Shown here one piece after another: positions 1-6,269 of a stretch of DNA of 7,045 nt. The DNA comes from Nitrospirota bacterium (GTDB lineage: Bacteria > Nitrospinota_A > UBA7883): the NCBI GenBank assembly GCA_011052055.1, contig DRJW01000022.1:1-7045 (forward strand), read 5' to 3'. The stretch's first letter is position 1. Every line of letters starts with the position of its first letter. The position numbers were made by a program, and so were the translations under genes. Under the pieces are notes generated by a model. That model did no database searches, had not been told where the DNA came from, and worked only from the letters and a program-made list of their open reading frames with translations.

Positions 1-264
1 AAACTTTTATACAAGTATGTGCCAAAAGAGGTTGTTGACCGCCCTAAAAGAGGATTCTCTATGCCAATAGCGTCATGGTTGCGGGGGCCGTTGCGTGATT
101 GGGCGGAATCGCTTCTGGATCGAAAAAGACTTGAGCGGGAAGGGTATTTCGATCCCAAAGCGGTTCGTGAAAAATGGGAAGAGCATTTGACGCGCAGGGG
201 GCTGTGGCATTATCAGCTTTGGGATGTTCTAATGTTTCAATCATGGCTGGACGCCAGAAATTAA
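1..264 (+). CDS. Asparagine synthase (glutamine-hydrolysing) family, C-terminal end
   Basis: This is the last 87 codons of a gene that begins left of the window; the frame is open from base 1 to the TAA at 262-264. The readable part carries the C-terminal signature of the AsnB synthetase domain: a VVDRPKRGFSMPIASWLRGP stretch near the start, then a helical tail with HYQLWDVLMFQSWL. The family uses glutamine-derived ammonia and ATP to amidate a carboxylate. In surface-glycan loci such proteins are often thought to amidate sugar carboxyls rather than make free asparagine. The glutaminase domain, PP-loop and active-site residues lie outside the window, so substrate and activity cannot be judged. 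The next gene starts 35 bases downstream. Composition is GC-rich (35 of 60 bases at 61-120). The family call is firm; the role in glycan amidation is inference from context. Confidence 0.88.
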   Translation, partial: KLLYKYVPKEVVDRPKRGFSMPIASWLRGPLRDWAESLLDRKRLEREGYFDPKAVREKWEEHLTRRGLWHYQLWDVLMFQSWLDARN

Positions 265-299
265 TCCTGGATTCAATATCATAATAATCGTTTGATTGA

Positions 300-812
300 A
301 TGAATATTAAACATTCAGGGTTTTGGCTGGTTACCGTCCTTATTTTATTTTTAATATATCTGGCGGTTGTTCAGTTCATGCTGGTTTTATATGAAGGATA
401 TTTTTCAGGGCATCTATATAACTGGAAATCATTTCATATTGTGGATGAAAAAACCGGTTGGGCCTTAGAGCCAGGCGCAAAAGGTTACGTGCCGACACAT
501 AATGGGCTTATCGAGACCATAATTAATTCCAGTGGTTTAAGAGATGACGAATATCCACTTGAGAAAAATAAGGATATTTCAAGAATAATGTTTCTTGGTG
601 ATTCTTTTTTATACGACAATGCCTTCCGTCACCAGGAAACATATCATTACATGACAGAGTTCCGTCTTAAACGTTGGGGATATAAATCTGAAATCATTAA
701 CGCCAGCGCTAACGGGTATGGGACCGGCCAAGAGTACCTTTATTATGCAATAAAGGGAAAGCTTTCAAGCCTGATATATGTATTCTGCATATATATGTGG
801 GAAACGACATAA
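300..812 (+). pseudogene. SGNH-hydrolase-like membrane protein, 5' half (frameshifted)
   Basis: This is the N-terminal part of a protein that continues in the -1 frame. The ATG at 300 is followed by a short polar stretch and one hydrophobic segment (about residues 8-30), which looks like a membrane anchor placing the rest outside the cytoplasm. A conserved linker (LEPGAKGYVPTHNG, about 56-69) precedes the SGNH block I motif FLGDSF with G100-D101-S102, whose Ser would be the nucleophile. GYGTGQE (139-145) follows. Frame 0 then gives a nonsense tail from about residue 155 and stops at TAA 810-812. The expected next strand and GND motif lie in the other frame. Such proteins in glycan loci are often esterases or O-acetyl-handling enzymes. 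No clear ribosome binding site precedes the ATG. The gene is AT-rich (17 G/C of 60 at 301-360). Whether a full protein is made is unknown. Confidence 0.75.
755..761 (+). other. GGGAAAG -1 slippery heptamer at the frame junction
   Basis: In the frame of the 5' half the heptamer is read G GGA AAG, which fits the X XXY YYZ pattern for -1 slippage. The same heptamer is the slip site of the lambda tail G/GT frameshift. Slipping here yields exactly the join that restores the SGNH core. A weak hairpin (774-780 ATATATG with 788-794 CATATAT) starts 12 bases downstream, further than the usual 5-9, and has only one G-C pair. No Shine-Dalgarno-like stimulator is seen upstream. Loss of one A from an original AAAA run at the same place would explain the data equally well and is the simpler reading. 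Confidence 0.4.
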
Positions 813-1534
813 GGGATAATGCCGCTGGCATATATAGCCAATTGACAGGTGACCCAGTTCCAAAACCATATTTTATTTTGAATGAAAGAAAAGATGGCTT
901 AATTCTCAAAAACTATCCTTATAAAGGAGAGCTGGCAGGCAGTTTCATTGACGAATTGAACAAACCTATATCTATTTTTGGGTATAAGCCTTTTCGGCTT
1001 TTTTCTCTTAAGGTGTTGCGGCTCCATGAAAACCTGATTCACCAAATATGGAAATATAAAATCTCCCCCATAATACGGAGAAAACAAGAAAACTCTTTAA
1101 AGCAAGAGAAAGAAATACTGGACAGGCTATTTGGCCCTCTTTTTGTGGAGAATCCCTCTCAATATTGGGTGGACGCGCTGAAAATTACGGAAATGCTCAT
1201 ATTAAAATTAAAAAATGAAGTAGAAAATGATGGAGCCGCCTTCGGCGTTGTTATAATCCCCACTAGGGAGCAGATGGAAAAAAGCGAAGAAAATGATCAT
1301 GGTCTATATACGGTTGATGAGCGCCTGCTTTCTTTTCTGGATAAGAATGATGTTAAGCATTTATATTTATATCCAGAATTTAAAAAGGTACATAAAATTC
1401 ACGCCGAGCTATATGAAGGGGGTGTTCACTGGAATAGCGCCGGCCATTCTGTCGCTTCTTTCCATGTGGCTAAATGGCTCTCTAGCGATTTTACTATTAA
1501 AAAAGGTAAGGCCGAAGAATGGAAATGGGATTAA
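761..1534 (+). pseudogene. SGNH-hydrolase-like protein, 3' half in the -1 frame
   Basis: This continues the gene that starts at 300. Reading from 761 in the -1 frame gives AFKPDICILHIYVGNDIRDN, which supplies the missing beta strand and SGNH block III (G-N-D) right after frame 0's YYAIKGK. Joined at 761, the protein would be 411 residues. The rest is mostly helical and basic, then a strand GVVIIPTREQ and, near the C-terminus, EGGVHWNSAGH, the catalytic-His block. The Asp normally two or three residues before that His is absent; both positions are Gly. One GGT codon is a single transition from GAT. A GTG at 797 could start an independent reading frame, but it would begin inside the core strand, just before GND, so I do not believe it is a real start. 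Frameshift plus lost Asp favour a decaying gene. Stop is TAA at 1532-1534. Confidence 0.72.
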
Positions 1535-1621
1535 ATACATGGTGAATATTGCGTATTATCCTCCGATCCACACTTTGGAAAACTATAGTGATAACAATTT
1601 TAAATATGTGAAGATTGAAAT

Positions 1622-2674
1622 ATGACCAGGGAATTAGTAATAGGAAAACATCATATTCATGATGAGAGCAATTGTTACGTTATAGCTGAAATTGGGCATA
1701 ACCATCAAGGAAGCGTGGACACAGCTAAAGAAATGATCAAGGTCGCAAAAGAGTGTGGAGCGCATGCCATCAAATTCCAGAAAAGAGATAACAAAGCGCT
1801 TTATACAAAAGCGTTGTTTGAAAAATCATACGATAACGAATTTTCATATGGCGCAACTTACGGTCAGCACCGTGAGGCGTTGGAGCTATCACCCGATCAA
1901 TACAAGGACTTGATACACTTTGCGCATGAAATTGATATCGATTTTATCGCCACTGCATTTGACTTTCCGAGCGCAGACCTGCTTAACGGCCTGAATGTTA
2001 CCGCCTTTAAGGCCGCGTCTGGCGATGCTAAAAGCATACCGTTGCTCAAGCATATTGCCTCTTTCGGAAAACCTTTTGTCATTTCGACAGGCGGTTGCCA
2101 AATAGAGGACGTTCACAGGATTTACGACTCTCTCAAGCCATTGAACACGCGATTATCCATTCTGCAATGCACAGCCGCATACCCTTCTGATTATATGCAT
2201 TTGGATTTAAATGTAATTCAAACATATAGAAAGTTATTCCCGGACACCGTTATTGGGCTTTCAGATCATACTAATGGGATATCGATGGGGCCGGCGGCTT
2301 ATGTCCTCGGCGCAAGAATTATGGAAAAACATTTTACCTTGAACAGGGCGTTAAAGGGGACTGACCATGGATATTCCCTGGAGCCTGTAGGGCTAAAAAA
2401 GCTTGTGAGGGATTTAAATAGAACCAGAATAGCTCTTGGAAGCGCGACAAAAAGAACTCATGAGTGTGAAAAATCGCCGATTACAAAAATGAGTAAAAAA
2501 ATGGTAGCCAGGCATGATCTTCCGAAAGGATATATTTTAAAGGAGGAGGATATAGAATTTAAAAGTCCGGGCGATGGTTTGCACCCTCATGAGCTTGAAA
2601 GGGTAATAGGTAAAAAGCTTATTCATGATCTGGAAGAGGATGACGACATTCTTTTTGAGGCTCTCGAAAATTAA
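1622..2674 (+). CDS. neuB: Nonulosonic acid synthase (NeuB/SpsE family)
   Basis: The 350-residue length is normal for the family. It condenses phosphoenolpyruvate with a six-carbon sugar (ManNAc, its 6-phosphate, mannose 6-phosphate or a diamino relative) to give a 2-keto-3-deoxy nine-carbon acid in the cytoplasm. The TIM-barrel domain shows AEIGHNHQG (22-30), IKFQKR (50-55), ISTGG (154-158), LQCTAAYP (181-188), GLSDHTNG (212-219) and EKHFTL (235-240). His216 and His237 match the two metal-binding histidines known from meningococcal NeuB. A C-terminal SAF (antifreeze-like) domain covers about 290-348, with FKSPGDGLHP at 313-322; many relatives read RPG where this has SPG. The ATG at 1622 overlaps nothing known and has only a weak GAAG upstream. 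The stop TAA directly abuts the ATG of the next gene. The exact sugar cannot be read from the sequence; the HAD phosphatase behind it suggests a phosphorylated one. Confidence 0.93.
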   Translation: MTRELVIGKHHIHDESNCYVIAEIGHNHQGSVDTAKEMIKVAKECGAHAIKFQKRDNKALYTKALFEKSYDNEFSYGATYGQHREALELSPDQYKDLIHFAHEIDIDFIATAFDFPSADLLNGLNVTAFKAASGDAKSIPLLKHIASFGKPFVISTGGCQIEDVHRIYDSLKPLNTRLSILQCTAAYPSDYMHLDLNVIQTYRKLFPDTVIGLSDHTNGISMGPAAYVLGARIMEKHFTLNRALKGTDHGYSLEPVGLKKLVRDLNRTRIALGSATKRTHECEKSPITKMSKKMVARHDLPKGYILKEEDIEFKSPGDGLHPHELERVIGKKLIHDLEEDDDILFEALEN

Positions 2675-3157
2675 ATGAGCGTATCTCCCAAAGATATCAA
2701 TCTCCTTGTTTTCGATTTTGACGGTGTATTTACTGATAACTCTGTCTACGTGTTTGAGGATGGCAGGGAAACGGTTCGCTGTTGCAGAGCCGACGGCCTC
2801 GGAATTTCCAAACTGGTTAAGAGAGGATTGGATATGATTATTCTTTCCACTGAAATAAATAGTGTTGTCCAGTCCAGGGCCAAAAAACTGAAACTTGAGT
2901 GTATAAACGGGCTATCGGACAAATACGAAGCGCTCCTTCGTTTATCTGAGGATAAGGGAATAAATCTTTTAAACATCGCATACGTCGGAAACGATATCAA
3001 CGACCTTGAATGCCTGAAAGCGGTCGGTTTGCCGATAGTCGTAGCCGACGCGATGGATGATGTAAAAAATCTTGGGGCGCGTGTCACCAAAGCCAAAGGA
3101 GGCTATGGCGCCGTCAGGGAAGTATGCGATTGGTTTGATGATGAGCTGAATAAATAA
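2675..3157 (+). CDS. KdsC-like HAD phosphatase, probable nonulosonate-9-phosphate phosphatase
   Basis: A 160-residue, cap-less (C0) HAD protein of the KDO-8-phosphate phosphatase/YrbI type. All four HAD motifs are present: DFDGVFTD with nucleophile Asp14 and acid/base Asp16, Ser58 in ILSTE, Lys83 in LSDKYEAL, and GNDIND (105-110) with the Mg-binding Asp pair. A basic, Gly-containing C-terminal stretch (AKGGYGAVRE, about 139-148) is typical of the family, in which the tail of one subunit reaches the active site of its neighbour. Its position directly behind the nonulosonate synthase, with TAA touching ATG, points to removal of a 9-phosphate from the newly made sugar acid, as in the Bacteroides KDN route. 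KDO-8-phosphate phosphatase is the main alternative, but no KdsA or KdsB is in the window. Start at ATG 2675 is set by the abutment and the early DxD motif; a GAGG lies 14 bases upstream. Confidence 0.88.
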   Translation: MSVSPKDINLLVFDFDGVFTDNSVYVFEDGRETVRCCRADGLGISKLVKRGLDMIILSTEINSVVQSRAKKLKLECINGLSDKYEALLRLSEDKGINLLNIAYVGNDINDLECLKAVGLPIVVADAMDDVKNLGARVTKAKGGYGAVREVCDWFDDELNK

Positions 3158-3973
3158 ATGGGTTACGATAAAATATTCGATCTCACCGGCCAAACTGCGG
3201 TAGTTACCGGGGCTCTGGGGAAACTGGGGCCAATTTGGCTGGAGGCCCTTTTATCATTTGGCGCCAACGTGTTTGCCATGGATCATCCTGACGCCAAATC
3301 ATCCAAACGTTTCAATTCTCTAAAAGATGAATATGGCGCAAAGCGCGTCCATCTGGCTTACGCCGATATAATGAACCGGGCGGCGCTCGTCAAGGCTCTG
3401 GATAAGTGCGTGGATAATTTTGGGATACCGCATATTCTGGTCAACAACGCAGGCATCGACCTGCCACCGGAGCCAGGCGCCTCGTACGCGCTTGAGGATA
3501 TACCGGAGGAGAAGTTTATGCCTGCGCTATTGGTGAATGTCTCCGGTCTTTTCCAGGTCACGCAGGTATTTGGCGGCGCGATGATAAAACAAGGAAGAGG
3601 TAGCATAATAAATATCGGGTCATTGTACGCTTCTGTTTCCCCTAATAAGGCCCTCTATGACCATATCGATTGCGAGCCGCCTTTTATTAAACCGCCCGCT
3701 TACGGAGCGTCAAAAGCGGCTGTGCTGAATCTTACCAGGTATTTTGCCACCCATTGGGGATCGAAAGGCGTCCGGGTCAATGCTTTGTCGCCTGGTGGAG
3801 TGTTGGGCGGCCAGGATGAGGAGTTTAAGCGAAAGTTCAGCGAGCGAACGCCTCTTGGCAGGCTGGCGGTAGCCGAAGACCTTGCAGGGCCGCTGGTATT
3901 TCTTGCCTCATCCGCTTCGTCTTACGTAACGGGTGTTAATTTGCCAGTCGAAGGTGGATATACAGCATGGTGA
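3158..3973 (+). CDS. Short-chain dehydrogenase/reductase, PtmA-like
   Basis: A 271-residue classical SDR with a Rossmann fold. The cofactor loop is TGALGKLG (17-24). Asp42 at the end of the second strand suggests NAD(H) over NADP(H). NNAG is at 96-99, Asn127 in LLVNVSG, the catalytic Ser155 in NIGSLYA, and Tyr182/Lys186 in YGASK. PGG (212-214) and a final VEGGYTAW complete the fold. Ser155 and Tyr182 are 27 residues apart instead of the usual 13 or so. The insert (KALYDHIDCEPPFIKPP) resembles that of flagellin-modification PtmA-type SDRs, which occur in legionaminic-acid loci. The substrate is unknown; a keto or hydroxyl group on a sugar or precursor is likely. The start ATG touches the TAA of the phosphatase gene, so coupled translation is likely. 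The PtmA likeness is from motif recall, not from alignment. Confidence 0.88.
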   Translation: MGYDKIFDLTGQTAVVTGALGKLGPIWLEALLSFGANVFAMDHPDAKSSKRFNSLKDEYGAKRVHLAYADIMNRAALVKALDKCVDNFGIPHILVNNAGIDLPPEPGASYALEDIPEEKFMPALLVNVSGLFQVTQVFGGAMIKQGRGSIINIGSLYASVSPNKALYDHIDCEPPFIKPPAYGASKAAVLNLTRYFATHWGSKGVRVNALSPGGVLGGQDEEFKRKFSERTPLGRLAVAEDLAGPLVFLASSASSYVTGVNLPVEGGYTAW

Positions 3974-4008
3974 CTAAACATTAAATTTAATTACGGGAAA
4001 TCTCACTT

Positions 4009-5475
4009 ATGAATTCACTGGTTACAGACACTGTTTTTAACTGGATTGACAACAATGCGGTTCCTGCGGCAGATGAAAAAACATTCAATAAAATTAATCC
4101 AGCTACGGGCGAAATACTCTGTCAGGTTTCGCGATCATCTGAAAAAGACGCATCCGCCGCTATCGCCTCGGCCAAAATGGCGCAACCGGGCTGGGCTTCT
4201 ACGACACCGGTGAGACGGGCGGAGATATTGCGTGAAATTAGCATAATTATGCGTAATCGCCAGGACGATCTTGCGAGGATAGTTCATCTGGAGACGGGCA
4301 AATCCATTAAAGACGCTTTAGGCGAGGTCGGGGCCGCTATAGAACAAGGCTTTTTTATGGCGGGTGAGGGACGGCGGTTTTATGGTAAAACCACCACATC
4401 AGGCATGGAGGAGCGGACGGCGATGACTATCCGCGTTCCCGTGGGAATCTCGGTTTTGATTATAGCCGCTAACACTCCTATCGCAAATGTGGCCTGGAAG
4501 GTATTTCCCGCGCTTATTTGCGGGAACTCTGCGATTTTGAAACCATCGGAGGATTCGCCTATGGTGGCCTGGGCTTTCGCTCAACTCGCTAAGGAAGCGG
4601 GATTGCCTGATGGGGTATTGAATATTATCAATGGATATGGACAGGAGGCCGGGGCGCCGCTGGTCGAAAACCGGGAAGTTGATCTTGTCAGTTTTACCGG
4701 ATGTACGGCCACAGGTAGAACTATAGCCCAAGCGACATCGAAAAGACTGGCTAAAGTATTTCTTGAGCTCGGTGGAAAAAACCCGCTCGTGGTCTGCGAC
4801 GACGCTGATCTGGACAACGCCTGCAAATGGACAATACTTTCAGCGTTCTCTAACGCCGGGCAACGTTGCGCGGCGGCCAGTAGAATAATAATATTCGATT
4901 CGGTTTACGATAAGTTCAAGGATATGTTGATAAAAGCGGCTGAAAAAATAACAGTCGGTATTGAAGACTCAAACGACCTGGGCTGTGTGATTAACGAGAA
5001 TCAGCTAAATAAAATGATTAACGCGGTAGCGAAAAGCGAAAGAGAAGGCGCAAAAGTTTTGATTGGTGGGAAAAGGAGTATTGCCGCTAACAACAGCGGT
5101 GGATACTTCATGGAGCCTACGCTAATAGAAAACGTAAGCGCCTCAGCCGATATTTCCCAAAAAGAGCTGTTCGGTCCGATCGCGACGCTCTACCGGGTAT
5201 CCGGGTTCGACGAGGCCGTGGATTTGGCAAACGACTCTGAGTATGGGTTAACTTCCTGTATCCATACAAAAAATATCAACATGGCGATTGAATTTACACG
5301 CAGGATGAAAAGTGGCGTCGTAAACGTGAATGCCGGCACTTATGGCTCTGAGCCTCACATGCCGTTTGGTGGAGTAAAAAATTCTGGCAATGGATTAAGA
5401 GAGCCTGGGACGGAAGCCCTGGACGTTTACTGTGAATGGAAGAATATAAATATAAACATTCTTCCTGCCAAATGA
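4009..5475 (+). CDS. NAD(P)-dependent aldehyde dehydrogenase
   Basis: A full-length 488-residue member of the aldehyde dehydrogenase superfamily, which oxidises an aldehyde to a carboxylate. Visible landmarks are AANTP with oxyanion-stabilising Asn155, LKPSE (177-181) for cofactor binding, FTGCTATG (229-236) at the nicotinamide loop, the general base Glu253 in LELGGKNP, the catalytic Cys287 in NAGQRCAA, and KELFGP (385-390) with ribose-binding Glu386. MPFGGVKNSG (451-460) is the usual C-terminal block. The FTGS motif common in the family reads FTGC here. The start ATG at 4009 is 35 bases after the SDR stop, preceded by a weak GGGA at 3995-3998. The gene overlaps the next by four bases. Overall it resembles semialdehyde-type enzymes, but the substrate cannot be told. 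Its place between nonulosonate phosphatase and cytidylyltransferase genes suggests it acts on a sugar, a precursor or a side-chain aldehyde. Confidence 0.92.
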   Translation: MNSLVTDTVFNWIDNNAVPAADEKTFNKINPATGEILCQVSRSSEKDASAAIASAKMAQPGWASTTPVRRAEILREISIIMRNRQDDLARIVHLETGKSIKDALGEVGAAIEQGFFMAGEGRRFYGKTTTSGMEERTAMTIRVPVGISVLIIAANTPIANVAWKVFPALICGNSAILKPSEDSPMVAWAFAQLAKEAGLPDGVLNIINGYGQEAGAPLVENREVDLVSFTGCTATGRTIAQATSKRLAKVFLELGGKNPLVVCDDADLDNACKWTILSAFSNAGQRCAAASRIIIFDSVYDKFKDMLIKAAEKITVGIEDSNDLGCVINENQLNKMINAVAKSEREGAKVLIGGKRSIAANNSGGYFMEPTLIENVSASADISQKELFGPIATLYRVSGFDEAVDLANDSEYGLTSCIHTKNINMAIEFTRRMKSGVVNVNAGTYGSEPHMPFGGVKNSGNGLREPGTEALDVYCEWKNININILPAK

Positions 5476-6212
5476 TGAAAATATCCAGTTGCTCAAAGGT
5501 ATGCCTGATTCCGGCCCGTGGAGGCTCTAAACGTGTCCCAGAGAAGAATATCCGCGAATTAGGAGGCCATCCTTTAATCGCCTATACCATAGACGCCGCC
5601 AAAAGAAGTTGTCTGTTTAAAGATATTATTGTGTCCACAGATAGTGAGGCTATCGCAGACACCGCTCGTAAATATGGGGCGGAGGTTCCCTTTATGCGCC
5701 CAAAAGAATTCTCTGGTGAAATGTCTGCGGATATCGAATGGGTAAAGTACACTTTGGAAAAATTAAGTGGCGCGGGAAGGGATTACGACGCTTTTGCGCT
5801 ATTACGCCCCACCAGTCCGTTCAGAACTGTGGAGACTATCAAAAGAGCGTGGGGCATGTTTCTTGACGCTGATAGTGTGGACAGTTTGCGCGCAGTAGAG
5901 AAGTGCGGCCAGCATCCATGTAAAATGTGGGTTATCAGGCAAAACAGGATGCTACCCCTGATTCCTTTCGGGCCTGAAAATCAGCCGTGGCATAGCTCTC
6001 CATATCAGTCGCTTCCGGAAGTATATATTCAAAACGCGAGCCTTGAGATCGCCTGGAGCAGAGTTCCCATTGAGGCAAGCTCTATAGCCGGGGCCAGCGT
6101 GATCCCGTTTATCACAGAAGAATATGAGGGGTTCGACATCAATACGATGGAAGACTGGGTGTTGGCCGAACAGCTCATCGAGCGGGGGCAGGTTTCGTTA
6201 CCTGTCATATAA
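5472..6212 (+). CDS. neuA: CMP-nonulosonate cytidylyltransferase (NeuA family)
   Basis: This enzyme activates the free nonulosonic acid with CTP to the CMP-sugar used by glycosyltransferases. In the 246-residue form it shows the nucleotide loop LIPARGGSKRVPEKNI (12-27), STDS (55-58), LRPTSPFR (111-118), YIQNASLEIAW (185-195) and FDINTMEDW (221-229) with metal-binding Asp222. These are the standard family blocks in order. Where relatives usually read QNG, this has QNAS. I chose the ATG at 5472, which overlaps the ALDH stop as ATGA. The ATG at 5475 is equally possible and shortens the protein by one residue. An in-frame ATG at 5436 would add 12 polar residues lying inside the ALDH gene and is less likely. 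No Shine-Dalgarno is visible, so translation probably depends on coupling. Legionaminate (PtmB/LegF-like), Neu5Ac and KDN are all possible substrates. Confidence 0.9.
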   Translation: MMKISSCSKVCLIPARGGSKRVPEKNIRELGGHPLIAYTIDAAKRSCLFKDIIVSTDSEAIADTARKYGAEVPFMRPKEFSGEMSADIEWVKYTLEKLSGAGRDYDAFALLRPTSPFRTVETIKRAWGMFLDADSVDSLRAVEKCGQHPCKMWVIRQNRMLPLIPFGPENQPWHSSPYQSLPEVYIQNASLEIAWSRVPIEASSIAGASVIPFITEEYEGFDINTMEDWVLAEQLIERGQVSLPVI

Positions 6213-6269
6213 GTAGGCCGATGGCGGATACCTTTCAATATAAACCTGAATAACCAATTTCACTTACGC

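Noticed and set aside
797..1534. Independent gene starting at GTG 797
   Set aside because: The start falls inside the SGNH core strand directly before GND, and meaningful family-like sequence continues upstream in the same frame to 761, so it is the continuation of the gene begun at 300.
1535..1621. Possible promoter upstream of neuB (TTGCGT near 1548 and TATAGT near 1585)
   Set aside because: The spacing is about 30 bases, far from the usual 16-18, and no better pair was found.
1293..1625. A + strand frame of 110 codons overlapping the end of the SGNH gene, with hydrophobic stretches
   Set aside because: Most of it lies opposite in frame to the clear SGNH C-terminal block. Its first two-thirds are an AT-rich shadow translation with no recognisable motif. 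Only the last 28 codons lie outside the gene.
2541..2550. Strong Shine-Dalgarno-like AGGAGGAGGA inside neuB
   Set aside because: No ATG, GTG or TTG follows at usable spacing in a frame that opens a gene. It encodes part of KEEDI in the SAF domain.
3998..6266. Similar leader text AATCTCACTTA (3999-4009) and AATTTCACTTA (6256-6266) before the ALDH and formyltransferase starts
   Set aside because: Only two 11-base copies, differing at one base and at different distances from the start codon. This is within chance for AT-rich gaps.
6213..6269. Possible terminator between neuA and the formyltransferase gene
   Set aside because: No GC-rich inverted repeat followed by a T run is present in these 57 bases.
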